Assembly: GCA_015066515.1 (NCBI GenBank)
Contig: SVOH01000021.1
Span: 1-34,370 of the forward strand
Length of the DNA: 34,370 nt
Origin: Oscillospiraceae bacterium
GTDB lineage: Bacteria > Bacillota > Clostridia > Oscillospirales > Acutalibacteraceae
Direction: 5' to 3'
Under the pieces are notes generated by a model that was not told the DNA's origin, did not search any database, and saw only the letters and a program-made list of their open reading frames with translations. A program made the position numbers and the translations under genes. Of this stretch, positions 25,503 through 33,245 are shown one piece after another (the stretch's first letter is position 1; every line of letters starts with the position of its first letter).

Positions 25503-25534
25503 AAAAAATCGCCTCTGATAAAATCAGAAGCGAT
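25503..25534 (-). terminator. Attenuator-type terminator ahead of the GNAT gene
   Basis: A 12-bp stem (25508-25519 with 25523-25534; one G-U pair in the minus-strand RNA) followed by UUUUU (25503-25507). Only the minus strand has both the wobble pair and the U run. It stands between the leader peptide and the GNAT start. Confidence 0.75.
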
Positions 25535-25557
25535 AGTTTTATACCATTAAAAAAAGT

Positions 25558-25608
25558 TTAGTTCGAGGACAAAACGGCATTCTGATTTATCAGTTTATTA
25601 CTTGTCAT
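25558..25608 (-). CDS. Candidate 16-aa leader peptide
   Basis: ATG at 25606-25608, stop TAA at 25558-25560, peptide MTSNKLINQNAVLSSN. It has a strong ribosome binding site, GAGGTGG (25614-25620), 5 bases upstream, and a sigma-A promoter 35 bases further. The RNA GGACAAAA around the start can pair with UUUUGUCC near the stop. CTGATAAATCAGAA within the frame is nearly complementary to the 5' arm and loop of the following terminator (one extra base), so ribosome position could decide between terminator and antiterminator. Too short for family recognition; the case rests on the signals around it. Confidence 0.55.
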   Translation of the reverse strand: MTSNKLINQNAVLSSN

Positions 25609-25642
25609 TTTGTCCACCTCACTTTCAAATCAAGTTTGAATT

Positions 25643-25671
25643 ATTATAACACACTATTTATCAAAATTCAA
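25643..25671 (-). promoter_or_regulatory. Promoter of the leader-GNAT transcript
   Basis: On the minus strand TTGAAT (25666-25671), a 17-base spacer and TATAAT (25643-25648). Confidence 0.7.
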
Positions 25672-25708
25672 GAAGTTAATATGTTAAATCACAAAACATC
25701 TTGCCCAA

Positions 25709-25854
25709 AGCCTCCCTTGCCTAAAGGGAGGGGGACCACGCCTGCGTGGTGGAGGGATATAACTATTACAAAAACAATTAAACAATAACAACTTTTGATC
25801 CCTCTAATATCCCTCAGTCAGCTACGCTGACAGCTCCCTTTAGGCAAGGGAGCC
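25709..25854. repeat. Palindromic intergenic repeat, family 1 (long form)
   Basis: End arms CTCCCTTGCCTAAAGGGAG (25712-25730) and CTCCCTTTAGGCAAGGGAG (25834-25852) are reverse complements. Inner hairpins are CCACGCCTGCGTGG and GTCAGCTACGCTGAC, and an AT-rich centre lies between. No coding content. It resembles 4705-4816 in layout and in the AAAGCCTCCCT start. Confidence 0.75.
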
Positions 25855-25874
25855 ATTAATTTTAAATTATTTAT

Positions 25875-26612
25875 TCACTTGAGAATAAATTCTGCTACCG
25901 TTTTTCCAAATCCGCCGTCACCGTCTTGAGTTTCGGCTTCAACATAGGCGCAATGGTTGCCGTGCATAAGCTTGTATGTAATCTTGTCACCGTGACCAAA
26001 ATGCTTAAGTGTGGTTATAAGCAGTTGTGTCTGCTCAAAACGGTTATACATATCGTTATCTGATACGATAATCAGCATTGGTGGGTATTCATTATCAACA
26101 CCAACATAATATAGCGGTGCTCTTTCGTCAACAATAACACGCTTGCCGTCAATACCGCTTTTTTGCAGCACGTTAAAATGTGCTGTTGGCTGACCTGCGT
26201 CATGCACAAAGCCCGCAATATCCATAACCTTTATATTATGGCGAGCTAAATATTCCTTATTAAAGCAAAGCTGTTGTGACATATAACCGCCCGCCGAAGA
26301 GCCGCCAACATATATTCCGATTGATTTGCCGTATTTATCAATATTTTTAAATACCCAAGCAACCGACTCGGCAACATCTTCAATAAATTCAGGATATTTT
26401 GCCTGCGGGTACATACGATAGTTTACACTTACTGCCGCTATACCGCGGTTTGCCAAATACTCGCAAAAGAATTTAACGTCAGACTTATCGCCTGCCTGAA
26501 TCCCGCCGCCGTGGAAATAAACAAAGGTTTTAAACTCTTGGGCATCGGGCAAATAAATATCTAAACACTGTTTAGTCTCTTCATTATAACAAACATCAAG
26601 GAATTTTTTCAT
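25875..26612 (-). CDS. Alpha/beta hydrolase, HSL-like esterase
   Basis: 245 residues from the ATG at 26610-26612 (AAAGGG 8 bases upstream); a GTG three codons earlier lies too near that site. The oxyanion-hole motif HGGG is at 34-37, the nucleophile elbow GGSSAGG places the Ser at 106, the acid is likely D187 in VSDNDM, and the His is in HGNHCAY (about 217-220). This is the lipase/carboxylesterase group that hydrolyses short acyl or feruloyl-type esters. No signal peptide, so it acts on imported substrates. It has its own promoter. Confidence 0.85.
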   Translation of the reverse strand: MKKFLDVCYNEETKQCLDIYLPDAQEFKTFVYFHGGGIQAGDKSDVKFFCEYLANRGIAAVSVNYRMYPQAKYPEFIEDVAESVAWVFKNIDKYGKSIGIYVGGSSAGGYMSQQLCFNKEYLARHNIKVMDIAGFVHDAGQPTAHFNVLQKSGIDGKRVIVDERAPLYYVGVDNEYPPMLIIVSDNDMYNRFEQTQLLITTLKHFGHGDKITYKLMHGNHCAYVEAETQDGDGGFGKTVAEFILK

Positions 26613-26640
26613 TTTTAACACCCTTTAAAGTTTTTATTTA

Positions 26641-26669
26641 ATTGTAGCATTTTTACAAATAAATGTAAA
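26641..26669 (-). promoter_or_regulatory. Promoter of the esterase gene
   Basis: On the minus strand TTTACA (26664-26669), a 17-base spacer and TACAAT (26641-26646). Confidence 0.65.
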
Positions 26670-26679
26670 GTGATAAAAC

Positions 26680-26706
26680 AAGCCCCTGCTTTAAAAACAG
26701 AGGCTT
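26680..26706 (-). terminator. Terminator of the degV-like gene
   Basis: A 9-bp stem (26680-26688 with 26698-26706) with one G-U pair in the minus-strand RNA, followed by GTTTT. Confidence 0.65.
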
Positions 26707-26736
26707 TTGCATTAATTAATTAATTGTGCATTATTT

Positions 26737-27603
26737 TTATCTTTCATTAGCGAGGAAAAAGAGAGCCAAAGTTCCGGGACCCGAATGCGAGCCGATTACA
26801 GGACCAACATAAGTGGTAACTTGAACGGTCGCACCGCTATTTTCTTTTATCATATCGGCAAGTGCGTTTGCGTCATCAATGCAGTCACCGTGCGATATAA
26901 ACACAACGCCGTCTTTTTTATCAAGTGCCGTTTCCGCATATAAATCAGCAATTGCCTTAAGCGCCGCTTTACGACCGCGAACTTTAGATACGCTTATAAG
27001 CTTTCCGTTATTGTCCATCTTCATTACGGGTTTAATATTAAGCATACCGCCCAAAAGTGCTGTTGTAGCACTAATACGACCGCCCGCTTTTAAATATTTA
27101 AGGTCATCTACCGTAAACCAATGGCAAACCTTAAGCTTGGTGTCTTCGGCAAAGCTTGCTACCTCATCTATCGTAGCGCCCGACGCTTTTTTATCTACAG
27201 AAAGTTTTACAAGCAGTCCATAGCCTGCCGAAGCACAAAGCGTATCAACAACTACTACCTTGCTACCCTCGTATTCAGACATAATTTCTTCAGCAGCTTC
27301 ACGCGCAAAGTTAACCGTAGCCGAAAGACCTGATGAAAAACCAAGATACAAAATATCGTATCCTTCTTTTACAATGCTCTCAAACGCGTCGTAAAACTTG
27401 CCCATATTAGCAGCTGAGGTTTTAGGCAAAGCACCGTTTCTCATTTTTTCATAAAAATCATGTGCCGGAATTTCATAGTCTAAATACTCTTTTGTATCGC
27501 CACTAAAAACAAGGCTAAGGCTGCAATACTTTACGCCCCACTCATTTAATAAATCGCATGAAATATCACACGCAGAATCGACAAAAATCACATAATCACG
27601 CAT
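26737..27603 (-). CDS. DegV family fatty-acid-binding protein (FakB-like)
   Basis: 288 residues from the ATG at 27601-27603, with AAGGAG upstream; the longer frame to 27645 adds 14 residues without family likeness. Motifs are YVIFVDSACDIS at the start, KTSAANMG (about 61-68), GFSSGLSATVNFA (88-100), WFTVDDLKYLKAGGRIS, and HSGPGTLALFFL at the end. FakB proteins hold a fatty acid for phosphorylation by FakA, leading exogenous fatty acids into phospholipid. No fakA lies in the window. The acyl-ACP thioesterase at 2843 could feed the same free fatty acid pool, but that link is inference. Confidence 0.92.
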   Translation of the reverse strand: MRDYVIFVDSACDISCDLLNEWGVKYCSLSLVFSGDTKEYLDYEIPAHDFYEKMRNGALPKTSAANMGKFYDAFESIVKEGYDILYLGFSSGLSATVNFAREAAEEIMSEYEGSKVVVVDTLCASAGYGLLVKLSVDKKASGATIDEVASFAEDTKLKVCHWFTVDDLKYLKAGGRISATTALLGGMLNIKPVMKMDNNGKLISVSKVRGRKAALKAIADLYAETALDKKDGVVFISHGDCIDDANALADMIKENSGATVQVTTYVGPVIGSHSGPGTLALFFLANER

Positions 27604-27646
27604 AAAATAATTTACTCCTTTTAAAATGCTCAGTGTAAAAACCACA

Positions 27647-27675
27647 ACGCTATCATTTTATTAGATAATTGTCAA
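27647..27675 (-). promoter_or_regulatory. Weak candidate promoter of the degV-like gene
   Basis: On the minus strand a consensus TTGACA (27670-27675) is followed after 17 bases by TAGCGT (27647-27652), a poor -10 match. The rest of the 27604-27773 spacer shows nothing I can identify. Confidence 0.35.
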
Positions 27676-27773
27676 AAATACTATCTATTAAGCCTAAAAT
27701 TCACTCTACCCAAAATTCTAACATATCTACTCATAGTAGAAATCCAGTGTTTATGCCGCTTTATAAAAGAAAA

Positions 27774-27800
27774 AACGGCAAACAATGACTGTTTGCCGTT
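27774..27800 (-). terminator. Terminator of the dehydrogenase pair
   Basis: A perfect 11-bp stem AACGGCAAACA/TGTTTGCCGTT with a 5-base loop, followed on the minus strand by a T run. Confidence 0.88.
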
Positions 27801-27807
27801 AACAAAT

Positions 27808-28782
27808 TTATTTATAAATAATATTTGCTTCTTCCTTGATTTTGTCCATACAAGCATGAACGCTTTCGGTAATTTTGCTGTTTTGCTCATATTCGTCGAG
27901 TCGTTTACCGTTTATAAAATCATAAAACGCTGACGCTTCATACCCCATTAAAGTTTCTTTGGAAAGATTATAAAACAGAGGTGTTTTTTTACCCTGCTTT
28001 ACAAGATACGCATCTTGATAGTAAACTGCGGTTTCCATAATAATAGAACCGCTGTCACCTACAATTTCGGTGGGCGCAACACTTTGTCCCGTTTTACTGT
28101 ATGTAAGACTTGCGATAAATTTATCATAGTCAAAAATAGCTACACCGCTACCATCGGCACCGTTATTTAAAAACGATGCAGTTGCCTTAATATTATTTGG
28201 CATACCAAATAAATCTATAGCCGCATACACGCAATAAACACCCAAATCCATAAGAGTTCCGGCGTGCAAAGACATATCAAATATATTGACATGTTCGCCA
28301 TTCATAAAACGGTCATACCGCGACGAACGCTGACAATAGTCAATCTTTACCATCGATATATTGCCGATTTCTTTCAAAGCATTCTTTATAAGTCGCCGAC
28401 TCGAATTATAGATTGGAATAATTGCTTCCATATATATTATCCCCTTTTCGTCCGCAAGCGACTTTAATCTCTTATATTCGGCAGCCGAGGTTGTAATAGG
28501 CTTTTCACATATAACGTGCTTGCCTGCGCGCAGTAATAGCTCACTTTGCTCTGCGTGAAAGGAATTTGGCGACGCCACGTAAACAGCATCTATATTTTCG
28601 TCTTTAGCTAGTTTCTCTAAAGACGTATAAACCTTATTGCACCCGAATTTTTTAGCAAACGCAAGACCTGTATTTGAGCTGCGTGAATAAACTGCCGATA
28701 AGTTGAATTGTCCGGTAGCATCGGCACCTGTAACAAACTGTTCTGCAATAAAGCTAGTCCCTATGGTTGCAAATTTTATCAT
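27808..28782 (-). CDS. Gfo/Idh/MocA family oxidoreductase (second of pair)
   Basis: 324 residues from the ATG at 28780-28782; upstream in-frame codons lie inside the preceding gene. The Rossmann start is MIKFATIGTSFIAEQF, with GTSFIA in place of the usual GxGxxA, and CEKP appears at 92-95 (the Lys-Pro pair is typical of the family). It oxidises or reduces sugar or inositol derivatives with NAD(P). The start lies one base after the stop of the previous dehydrogenase and has no strong ribosome binding site, so it is probably translationally coupled. The two are only distantly alike, so they are not a recent duplication. Substrate unknown. Confidence 0.88.
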   Translation of the reverse strand: MIKFATIGTSFIAEQFVTGADATGQFNLSAVYSRSSNTGLAFAKKFGCNKVYTSLEKLAKDENIDAVYVASPNSFHAEQSELLLRAGKHVICEKPITTSAAEYKRLKSLADEKGIIYMEAIIPIYNSSRRLIKNALKEIGNISMVKIDYCQRSSRYDRFMNGEHVNIFDMSLHAGTLMDLGVYCVYAAIDLFGMPNNIKATASFLNNGADGSGVAIFDYDKFIASLTYSKTGQSVAPTEIVGDSGSIIMETAVYYQDAYLVKQGKKTPLFYNLSKETLMGYEASAFYDFINGKRLDEYEQNSKITESVHACMDKIKEEANIIYK

Positions 28783-28783
28783 A

Positions 28784-29803
28784 TTATTTATTAAATGGAT
28801 TATCGTTATTAGCATAAATCTGACAAATTATATTTTGTATTTTAAGCGCTTCTTCGCCTGAAATTTCAAGCGCTTCTTCGCCCTTAACTGCATTATAAAA
28901 CTGTCTGATTTGGACAGCATGTTGAAATCCCCAATAATCCTTTCCACCTGTATATTTAAACATATCGTCTGGATTATTTGTTGCCGTTTCTACAGTGCCG
29001 TCGTTATATCTTACAGTAGCATAATCATAAGAGAACGTCGCCTTACCGTTTTCACAAAGCAAGCGTATTTCAATCGGATCATCACACAAATAGTTATTCA
29101 TTGCGTAAAAAGACAGCAAAGCACCATTTTCATATTTTATAAGGCCCTCTCCTGTATCTTCAACAACCATTATTTCGTGATTGCGGTTATGAAGCGTTGA
29201 CTGAATCTCTACAGGCTTACTACCTATCATCCAGTTAGCAAGGTCAATTGAGTGAATAGCCTGATCAATTATAACACCGCCACCCTCTTTGTCCCAAGTG
29301 CCCTTCCAATCAGAGTGATCATAATAATGGTCGGGGCGATACCAGGTAAGTGTCGTTCTTCCGCACTTAACAGGACCCAATCTACCATCTAGCACACGTT
29401 GTTTTACAAGCCGAGATGGGGCATTATATCGGCACTGAAAAATCACACCATACAAAACACCACATTCTTTAGCCGTTTCAACAGCATTTACCGCATCTTC
29501 ATATTTAATGCTCATTGGTTTTTCAGACAAAACATTTACACCTGCACGAAACGCATCAATAGCAACCGAAACGTGTAAGTAATGAGGCAAGCAGATATGC
29601 ACTACATCAAGATGCTCATTTTTAAACATATCCATATAATCGGTATAAACCCTACCGCCGTACTTTTTAGAAGCATCAATCGCTCTATCCTCTTTAATAT
29701 CGCAAACAGCAACCAACTCAACATCACCAAAAGCATTTATTGAATCAAGATGCATAACCGAAATATTACCGCAGCCTATAACTGCAACCTTTATTTTTTC
29801 CAT
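28784..29803 (-). CDS. Gfo/Idh/MocA family oxidoreductase (first of pair)
   Basis: 339 residues from the ATG at 29801-29803, preceded by GTGAGGG; an upstream TTG in frame is inside that site. NAD-binding VAVIGCGNIS is at 6-15 and SEKP at 93-96. A conserved GGGVIIDQAIHSIDLANWM segment holds the family's catalytic His, with Asp four residues before in the same block. The family acts on sugars, sugar acids and inositols. It is first of a two-gene operon with its own promoter. The partial GH43 gene at the left edge hints at a carbohydrate-using host, but no transport or kinase gene neighbours this operon, so the substrate stays open. Confidence 0.9.
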   Translation of the reverse strand: MEKIKVAVIGCGNISVMHLDSINAFGDVELVAVCDIKEDRAIDASKKYGGRVYTDYMDMFKNEHLDVVHICLPHYLHVSVAIDAFRAGVNVLSEKPMSIKYEDAVNAVETAKECGVLYGVIFQCRYNAPSRLVKQRVLDGRLGPVKCGRTTLTWYRPDHYYDHSDWKGTWDKEGGGVIIDQAIHSIDLANWMIGSKPVEIQSTLHNRNHEIMVVEDTGEGLIKYENGALLSFYAMNNYLCDDPIEIRLLCENGKATFSYDYATVRYNDGTVETATNNPDDMFKYTGGKDYWGFQHAVQIRQFYNAVKGEEALEISGEEALKIQNIICQIYANNDNPFNK

Positions 29804-29832
29804 AATGCCCTCACACAACCGATTTTTTCTTT

Positions 29833-29861
29833 ATTCTACACCAATAATCTGTAAAATTCAA
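29833..29861 (-). promoter_or_regulatory. Promoter of the dehydrogenase pair
   Basis: On the minus strand TTGAAT (29856-29861), a 17-base spacer and TAGAAT (29833-29838). Confidence 0.65.
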
Positions 29862-29892
29862 GATAACAAATACAATTTATAACAAAAAAATA

Positions 29893-29928
29893 AAAGCCAT
29901 ACGGCTATAATTTTAGTCATATGGCTTT
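29893..29928 (-). terminator. Terminator of spo0A
   Basis: A 13-bp stem (29893-29905 with 29916-29928) with G-U pairs in the RNA, followed on the minus strand by T-rich sequence; 6 bases past the spo0A stop. Confidence 0.75.
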
Positions 29929-29933
29929 ATGTA

Positions 29934-30713
29934 TTAACTGGCTTTTAAATTCAAACGAATTTTATCGCTAATCATTGCAATAAACTCCGAATTTGTAGGC
30001 TTACCTCGATTATTATGAATAGTGTACCCAAAATATGAATCAAGCGTGTCCATATCACCTCTGTCCCAAGCAACCTCAATCGCATGACGTATTGCCCGCT
30101 CGACCCTAGAAGATGTAGTCTGATGCTTTTTTGCCACCGTGGGATACAAAATTTTGGTTATCGCATTTAACATTTCGGTATTTTTCACCGACATCATTAT
30201 CGCATCTCGCAAATAGTTATAACCCTTAATATGCGCAGGCACACCTATCTGATGAATAATATCGGTTATTATCATTTCAAGCTGTATATCGGTTGTAACA
30301 TTACTTTTATTTACAACAAGCGGAGCATTATCGTTTTTCCATCCCGAAAGGCTTATGATCCTTTTGGCCAACACATTTAAATCAATCGGCTTTAAAAAAT
30401 AATACTCGGCACCTGCTTGTAGCGTCTCGCGTTCAAGCCTTTGGTTATCAAAATTAGACATCACTACTACAAGCGGCTTGTTGGCGCCATCCTTTTCTTT
30501 TAAAGCCGCAAGTAGCCCCAACGCATCTAGATTTTTCATAAAAACATCGGCAAGTATTATGTCAATTTTATGCTTGTCTACCTCGCTCAATACTCTAGAT
30601 CCATCCTTTTCGCATAAAATGACATCCATCCCGTAATTTTTAAGTACTCTTGCACAATCCTGCCCAAATTCTCCCGAATCGTCAGCAATCAGCACGTTTA
30701 GTTTTGTTTTCAT
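29934..30713 (-). CDS. spo0A: Sporulation master regulator Spo0A
   Basis: 259 residues, usual length. The receiver domain has acidic D11-D12, phospho-acceptor D56 (ILADVFMKN), S86 and K108 (FLKPID). The output domain has the diagnostic [36 protein letters not shown] and [18 protein letters not shown], so the assignment is firm. Phosphorylated Spo0A switches on early sporulation genes by binding TGTCGAA boxes. The Pro after the phospho-acceptor stretch (DxxMP in most receivers) is Lys here. AAGGAGATG precedes the ATG. spoIVB, which usually stands just upstream, is absent; mscL on the other strand takes its place. No clear sigma promoter seen. Confidence 0.97.
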   Translation of the reverse strand: MKTKLNVLIADDSGEFGQDCARVLKNYGMDVILCEKDGSRVLSEVDKHKIDIILADVFMKNLDALGLLAALKEKDGANKPLVVVMSNFDNQRLERETLQAGAEYYFLKPIDLNVLAKRIISLSGWKNDNAPLVVNKSNVTTDIQLEMIITDIIHQIGVPAHIKGYNYLRDAIMMSVKNTEMLNAITKILYPTVAKKHQTTSSRVERAIRHAIEVAWDRGDMDTLDSYFGYTIHNNRGKPTNSEFIAMISDKIRLNLKAS

Positions 30714-30834
30714 TTAAAAACATCTCCTTTTTTATATTGTGGCAAAATATTACCATATTTTTCCTGCATAATATACACTTTTTTGTCGCTTTATCATCTT
30801 TTTCAATCGCAACAAACCTCTTAAGATGACAACA

Positions 30835-30841
30835 ATCGACA
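30835..30841 (-). promoter_or_regulatory. Possible 0A box
   Basis: TGTCGAT on the minus strand is one base from the consensus TGTCGAA, 120 bases before spo0A and 44 before the mscL promoter. Short and possibly fortuitous. The remaining 30714-30884 spacer shows no other recognisable element. Confidence 0.25.
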
Positions 30842-30884
30842 CCACAATTTTTAACCAAACGTAATTGGAATTCTCAAAAAACAC

Positions 30885-30912
30885 TTGTCAATACAGCAAA
30901 ATATGCTATAAT
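30885..30912 (+). promoter_or_regulatory. Promoter of mscL
   Basis: TTGTCA (30885-30890), a 16-base spacer and TATAAT (30907-30912), with TGAGGTG as ribosome binding site further on. Confidence 0.7.
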
Positions 30913-30942
30913 AAAATTAAATCAAATATTTGAGGTGTTTTT

Positions 30943-31425
30943 ATGAAAAAATTTTTAAATGAGTTCAAGGCCTTTGCCCTGCGCGGCAACGTAATCGACC
31001 TAGCTGTCGGCGTTATCATAGGTGGCGCATTTCAGGCAATTGTAAAGTCATTGGTAGATGATCTTATTATGCCATTTGTCGGTCTTGCAACAGGCGGTAT
31101 TAACTTTACCGACCAATTTGTTGTCTTAAGGCTTGCCGAGGGTGTTGACGCAGGCACTACCTACGCTTCGCTTACTGCGGCCAAGGAAGCCGGCGCTACA
31201 GTTTTTGCATATGGTTCCTTTATTACTGCTGTAATCAATTTCATTATTATGGCGATTGTCATATTCCTTTTTGTAAAGGGTATTAACAATCTTCACAAGC
31301 TTGGCAAAAAGAAAGAGGAAGATGTTCCTGCTGCTCCCACCACCAAGATTTGTCCATTCTGCAAGAGCGAAATTGCTATCGAAGCTACACGTTGTGCTCA
31401 CTGCACATCCGAACTTAAAGAATAA
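30943..31425 (+). CDS. mscL: Large-conductance mechanosensitive channel with a C-terminal zinc ribbon
   Basis: 160 residues. The N-terminal amphipathic helix and pore helix [20 protein letters not shown] and the second membrane helix (about 91-112, ending [10 protein letters not shown]) are classic MscL. The channel opens under membrane tension to release solutes in osmotic downshock. After the charged cytoplasmic segment come C137, C140, C151 and C154 in a CPFC-x10-CAHC arrangement, a small zinc ribbon replacing the usual short C-terminal helix bundle. MscL with such a tail is known from other Clostridia-type sequences. It could sense redox state or metal, or tie the pentamer together; its role is unproven. 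Confidence 0.95.
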   Translation: MKKFLNEFKAFALRGNVIDLAVGVIIGGAFQAIVKSLVDDLIMPFVGLATGGINFTDQFVVLRLAEGVDAGTTYASLTAAKEAGATVFAYGSFITAVINFIIMAIVIFLFVKGINNLHKLGKKKEEDVPAAPTTKICPFCKSEIAIEATRCAHCTSELKE

Positions 31426-31438
31426 GTACACAAAAGCG

Positions 31439-31474
31439 GGCGGTAATTCCCAATTGGGAATTACCGCCTTTTTT
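31439..31474. terminator. Bidirectional terminator of mscL and tspO
   Basis: A perfect 13-bp stem GGCGGTAATTCCC (31439-31451) and its complement (31456-31468) with loop AATT, then six T that run into the tspO stop codon. Confidence 0.93.
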
Positions 31475-31949
31475 AATTCAATAAATATATCGCCAGGTTC
31501 AAATATCCCGCAAATGTTAGCCATACGAGATATGGTATTTGTAAAAGTCCCGCCGCCTTAGAGATTTTATAAAAAGATATTATCATTATAAGCACGAATA
31601 ACCACAATAATATAAGTACAATAAATGCCAACAAAAACCTTTGCTCATTAAAAAAGATGGGCGACCAGATAAAATTTAAAAATAGCTGTATTCCAAAAAT
31701 GCTAAACGCCCGCCTTTTTTCTATGCTATCAGCATCACTGTTCCAGACAATGTAAAGCGATACACCCATCAGAGAGTATAATATCGACCAAACAATCGGA
31801 AACAACCAACCCGGTGGCGACAGAGGCGGATTTATTATCCGAGAATATATATCCATATTCCCGCTTGTCAGTAGTGCCGACAAACCACCCGCTCCAAGCG
31901 GAATTGCAATACTAATTAAAAATTTTCTCAAATTAAACTTAAATACCAT
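31473..31949 (-). CDS. tspO: TspO/MBR family tryptophan-rich sensory protein
   Basis: 158 residues with five membrane helices. Family motifs are NPPLSPPGWLFPIVWSILYSLMG, LFLNFIWSPIFF, and PYLVWLTFAGYLN at the end. Bacterial TspO binds porphyrins and similar compounds and has been linked to stress or tetrapyrrole handling. GGGGTG stands 6 bases ahead of the ATG. It is monocistronic, and borders the prophage-like region on its upstream side. Confidence 0.93.
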   Translation of the reverse strand: MVFKFNLRKFLISIAIPLGAGGLSALLTSGNMDIYSRIINPPLSPPGWLFPIVWSILYSLMGVSLYIVWNSDADSIEKRRAFSIFGIQLFLNFIWSPIFFNEQRFLLAFIVLILLWLFVLIMIISFYKISKAAGLLQIPYLVWLTFAGYLNLAIYLLN

Positions 31950-32001
31950 AACAACACCCCATTGTATTTTATGCTGACACGTGATGTTATATTATTAAAT
32001 T

Positions 32002-32205
32002 TCAAATAGCACTTTCAGGTAAACTCTTAATGTTAAAGAGTATTGTTACCACACCCGACAACGCGCATGCGCTTAGCACACCAAGCCAATCAACCTGCGT
32101 TATACCGATTGTATTTGTACCGATTACCGCAAGTGCAGTTTCGGCCATTGTTTTAGCAACCTTAACACCTGCTACTTTAAGCCAATTTATAAACTTATTT
32201 TTCAT
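32002..32205 (-). CDS. Phage holin, r1t-like
   Basis: 67 residues with a basic N-terminus (MKNKFINWLKVAGVKVAK), a first hydrophobic segment (about 19-34), a turn with QVDWLG, and a second segment (41-58). AETALAVIG and VDWLGVLSACALSGVVTIL match the r1t holin pattern. It forms membrane lesions that let the endolysin out. GGGAGGT precedes the ATG. It follows the amidase, as in many lysis cassettes. Confidence 0.8.
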   Translation of the reverse strand: MKNKFINWLKVAGVKVAKTMAETALAVIGTNTIGITQVDWLGVLSACALSGVVTILFNIKSLPESAI

Positions 32206-32235
32206 TTGTTTTACCTCCCAAAATTAATTTTACGC

Positions 32236-32258
32236 TAGGGGATGCAACCCATCCCCTA
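32236..32258. repeat. Short palindrome over the amidase stop codon
   Basis: TAGGGGAT/ATCCCCTA with a 7-base loop; the amidase stop TAG is part of it. It resembles the GTAGGG ends of the repeats at 6708 and 24094 and may be a reduced member. No T run follows on either strand. Confidence 0.45.
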
Positions 32259-33230
32259 CACGATATAAATTTTAATCGCGTCAATCTCTTGACCGAGTAT
32301 TCCCGCAAAGCCGTTATTGCTGTCTTTTTCGTTATAGCCCGTTACAAACGGTAACCAACGGTTGCTACGACGCAGATGTACCGCATACTTAATTGTTCTA
32401 CCTGTATCGGTACGCATCATAAGCGCGTCAATTGGCTTGTTAAATATACCCGCATAATCCTCACGGTTTTTAACCTCAGGTAGCCAACGGCCGCCCTTTG
32501 TATGTACCTTGTAAAAGATATTGCCTTTAGTAAGCTTCGCAAACACAGCGCATACATCGTGACCGAAAATACCGGCATAATCGGTAAGATCTGTAACTTC
32601 TGGCAACCATGCATTGCCGACATCATCCCATACCTGATATGTAACAGATATTTTTTCCTTTGTAGGTGCCGATGCAGGCTTGCTAACGGTGGGTGCTGTC
32701 GCCGATTGCTTCACACTTATTTTAAAGCAACCCAAAATATTCTTTGCAAGCTCGTCCATTTTGGCATTAAACTTGCTAATATCTTCAGCATTTGAAATAA
32801 AACCGCATTCCATCAGCCTATAGTTATATCCCTTTTGTGCCGCGCGATTAACGTTTGCAAGGTCGGTACGTTCTACAATTGTTTTAGCTCTACCCGGGAA
32901 CATAGCTGATATCATCTTAGCAAGAGCTTGGTCATATTCATCGGCTTTAAACTTGGCATTGATAATAACGTGACCGCCACGAGCGCTCTTATTTGTACTA
33001 CTATCCAAATGCAGTTCAAGCACAAGGCAATCTTTTGGTATTACTCCGTTGCTGAAAATATCAGTCTTGTATGAGTTCAAATTGAAATCACTAAGTATTA
33101 CCTTATCACCACCGTATTCTTTAATTTTTGCAGCAAGCGCACGTACTCGCTCTGCTTCTTGGTACCCGTTACCAACCGCGCCACTATCACCTGCGCCGTG
33201 ACCCGGAATTATAAACAATTTCTTTACCAT
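32256..33230 (-). CDS. Phage endolysin: N-acetylmuramoyl-L-alanine amidase with C-terminal repeats
   Basis: 324 residues. The Amidase_3 catalytic domain fills about 1-170, with zinc ligands and catalytic residues in PGHGAGDSGA, GYQEAER, LELHLDSS and MECGFISNAED. It cleaves the bond between muramic acid and L-Ala of peptidoglycan. A Thr/Pro/Ser linker follows, then three repeats of about 45 residues, each with a WLPEV or WLPFV motif and a DYAGI-F-G type end (about 195-324), related in pattern to ChW cell-wall repeats. There is no signal peptide, which fits export through the holin. AAGGAGG precedes the ATG. Confidence 0.88.
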   Translation of the reverse strand: MVKKLFIIPGHGAGDSGAVGNGYQEAERVRALAAKIKEYGGDKVILSDFNLNSYKTDIFSNGVIPKDCLVLELHLDSSTNKSARGGHVIINAKFKADEYDQALAKMISAMFPGRAKTIVERTDLANVNRAAQKGYNYRLMECGFISNAEDISKFNAKMDELAKNILGCFKISVKQSATAPTVSKPASAPTKEKISVTYQVWDDVGNAWLPEVTDLTDYAGIFGHDVCAVFAKLTKGNIFYKVHTKGGRWLPEVKNREDYAGIFNKPIDALMMRTDTGRTIKYAVHLRRSNRWLPFVTGYNEKDSNNGFAGILGQEIDAIKIYIV

Positions 33231-33245
33231 AATATATTTACCTCC

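Noticed and set aside
27681-27890. 69-residue minus-strand frame before the terminator at 27774
   Set aside because: It overlaps the end of the dehydrogenase gene in another frame and crosses its terminator.
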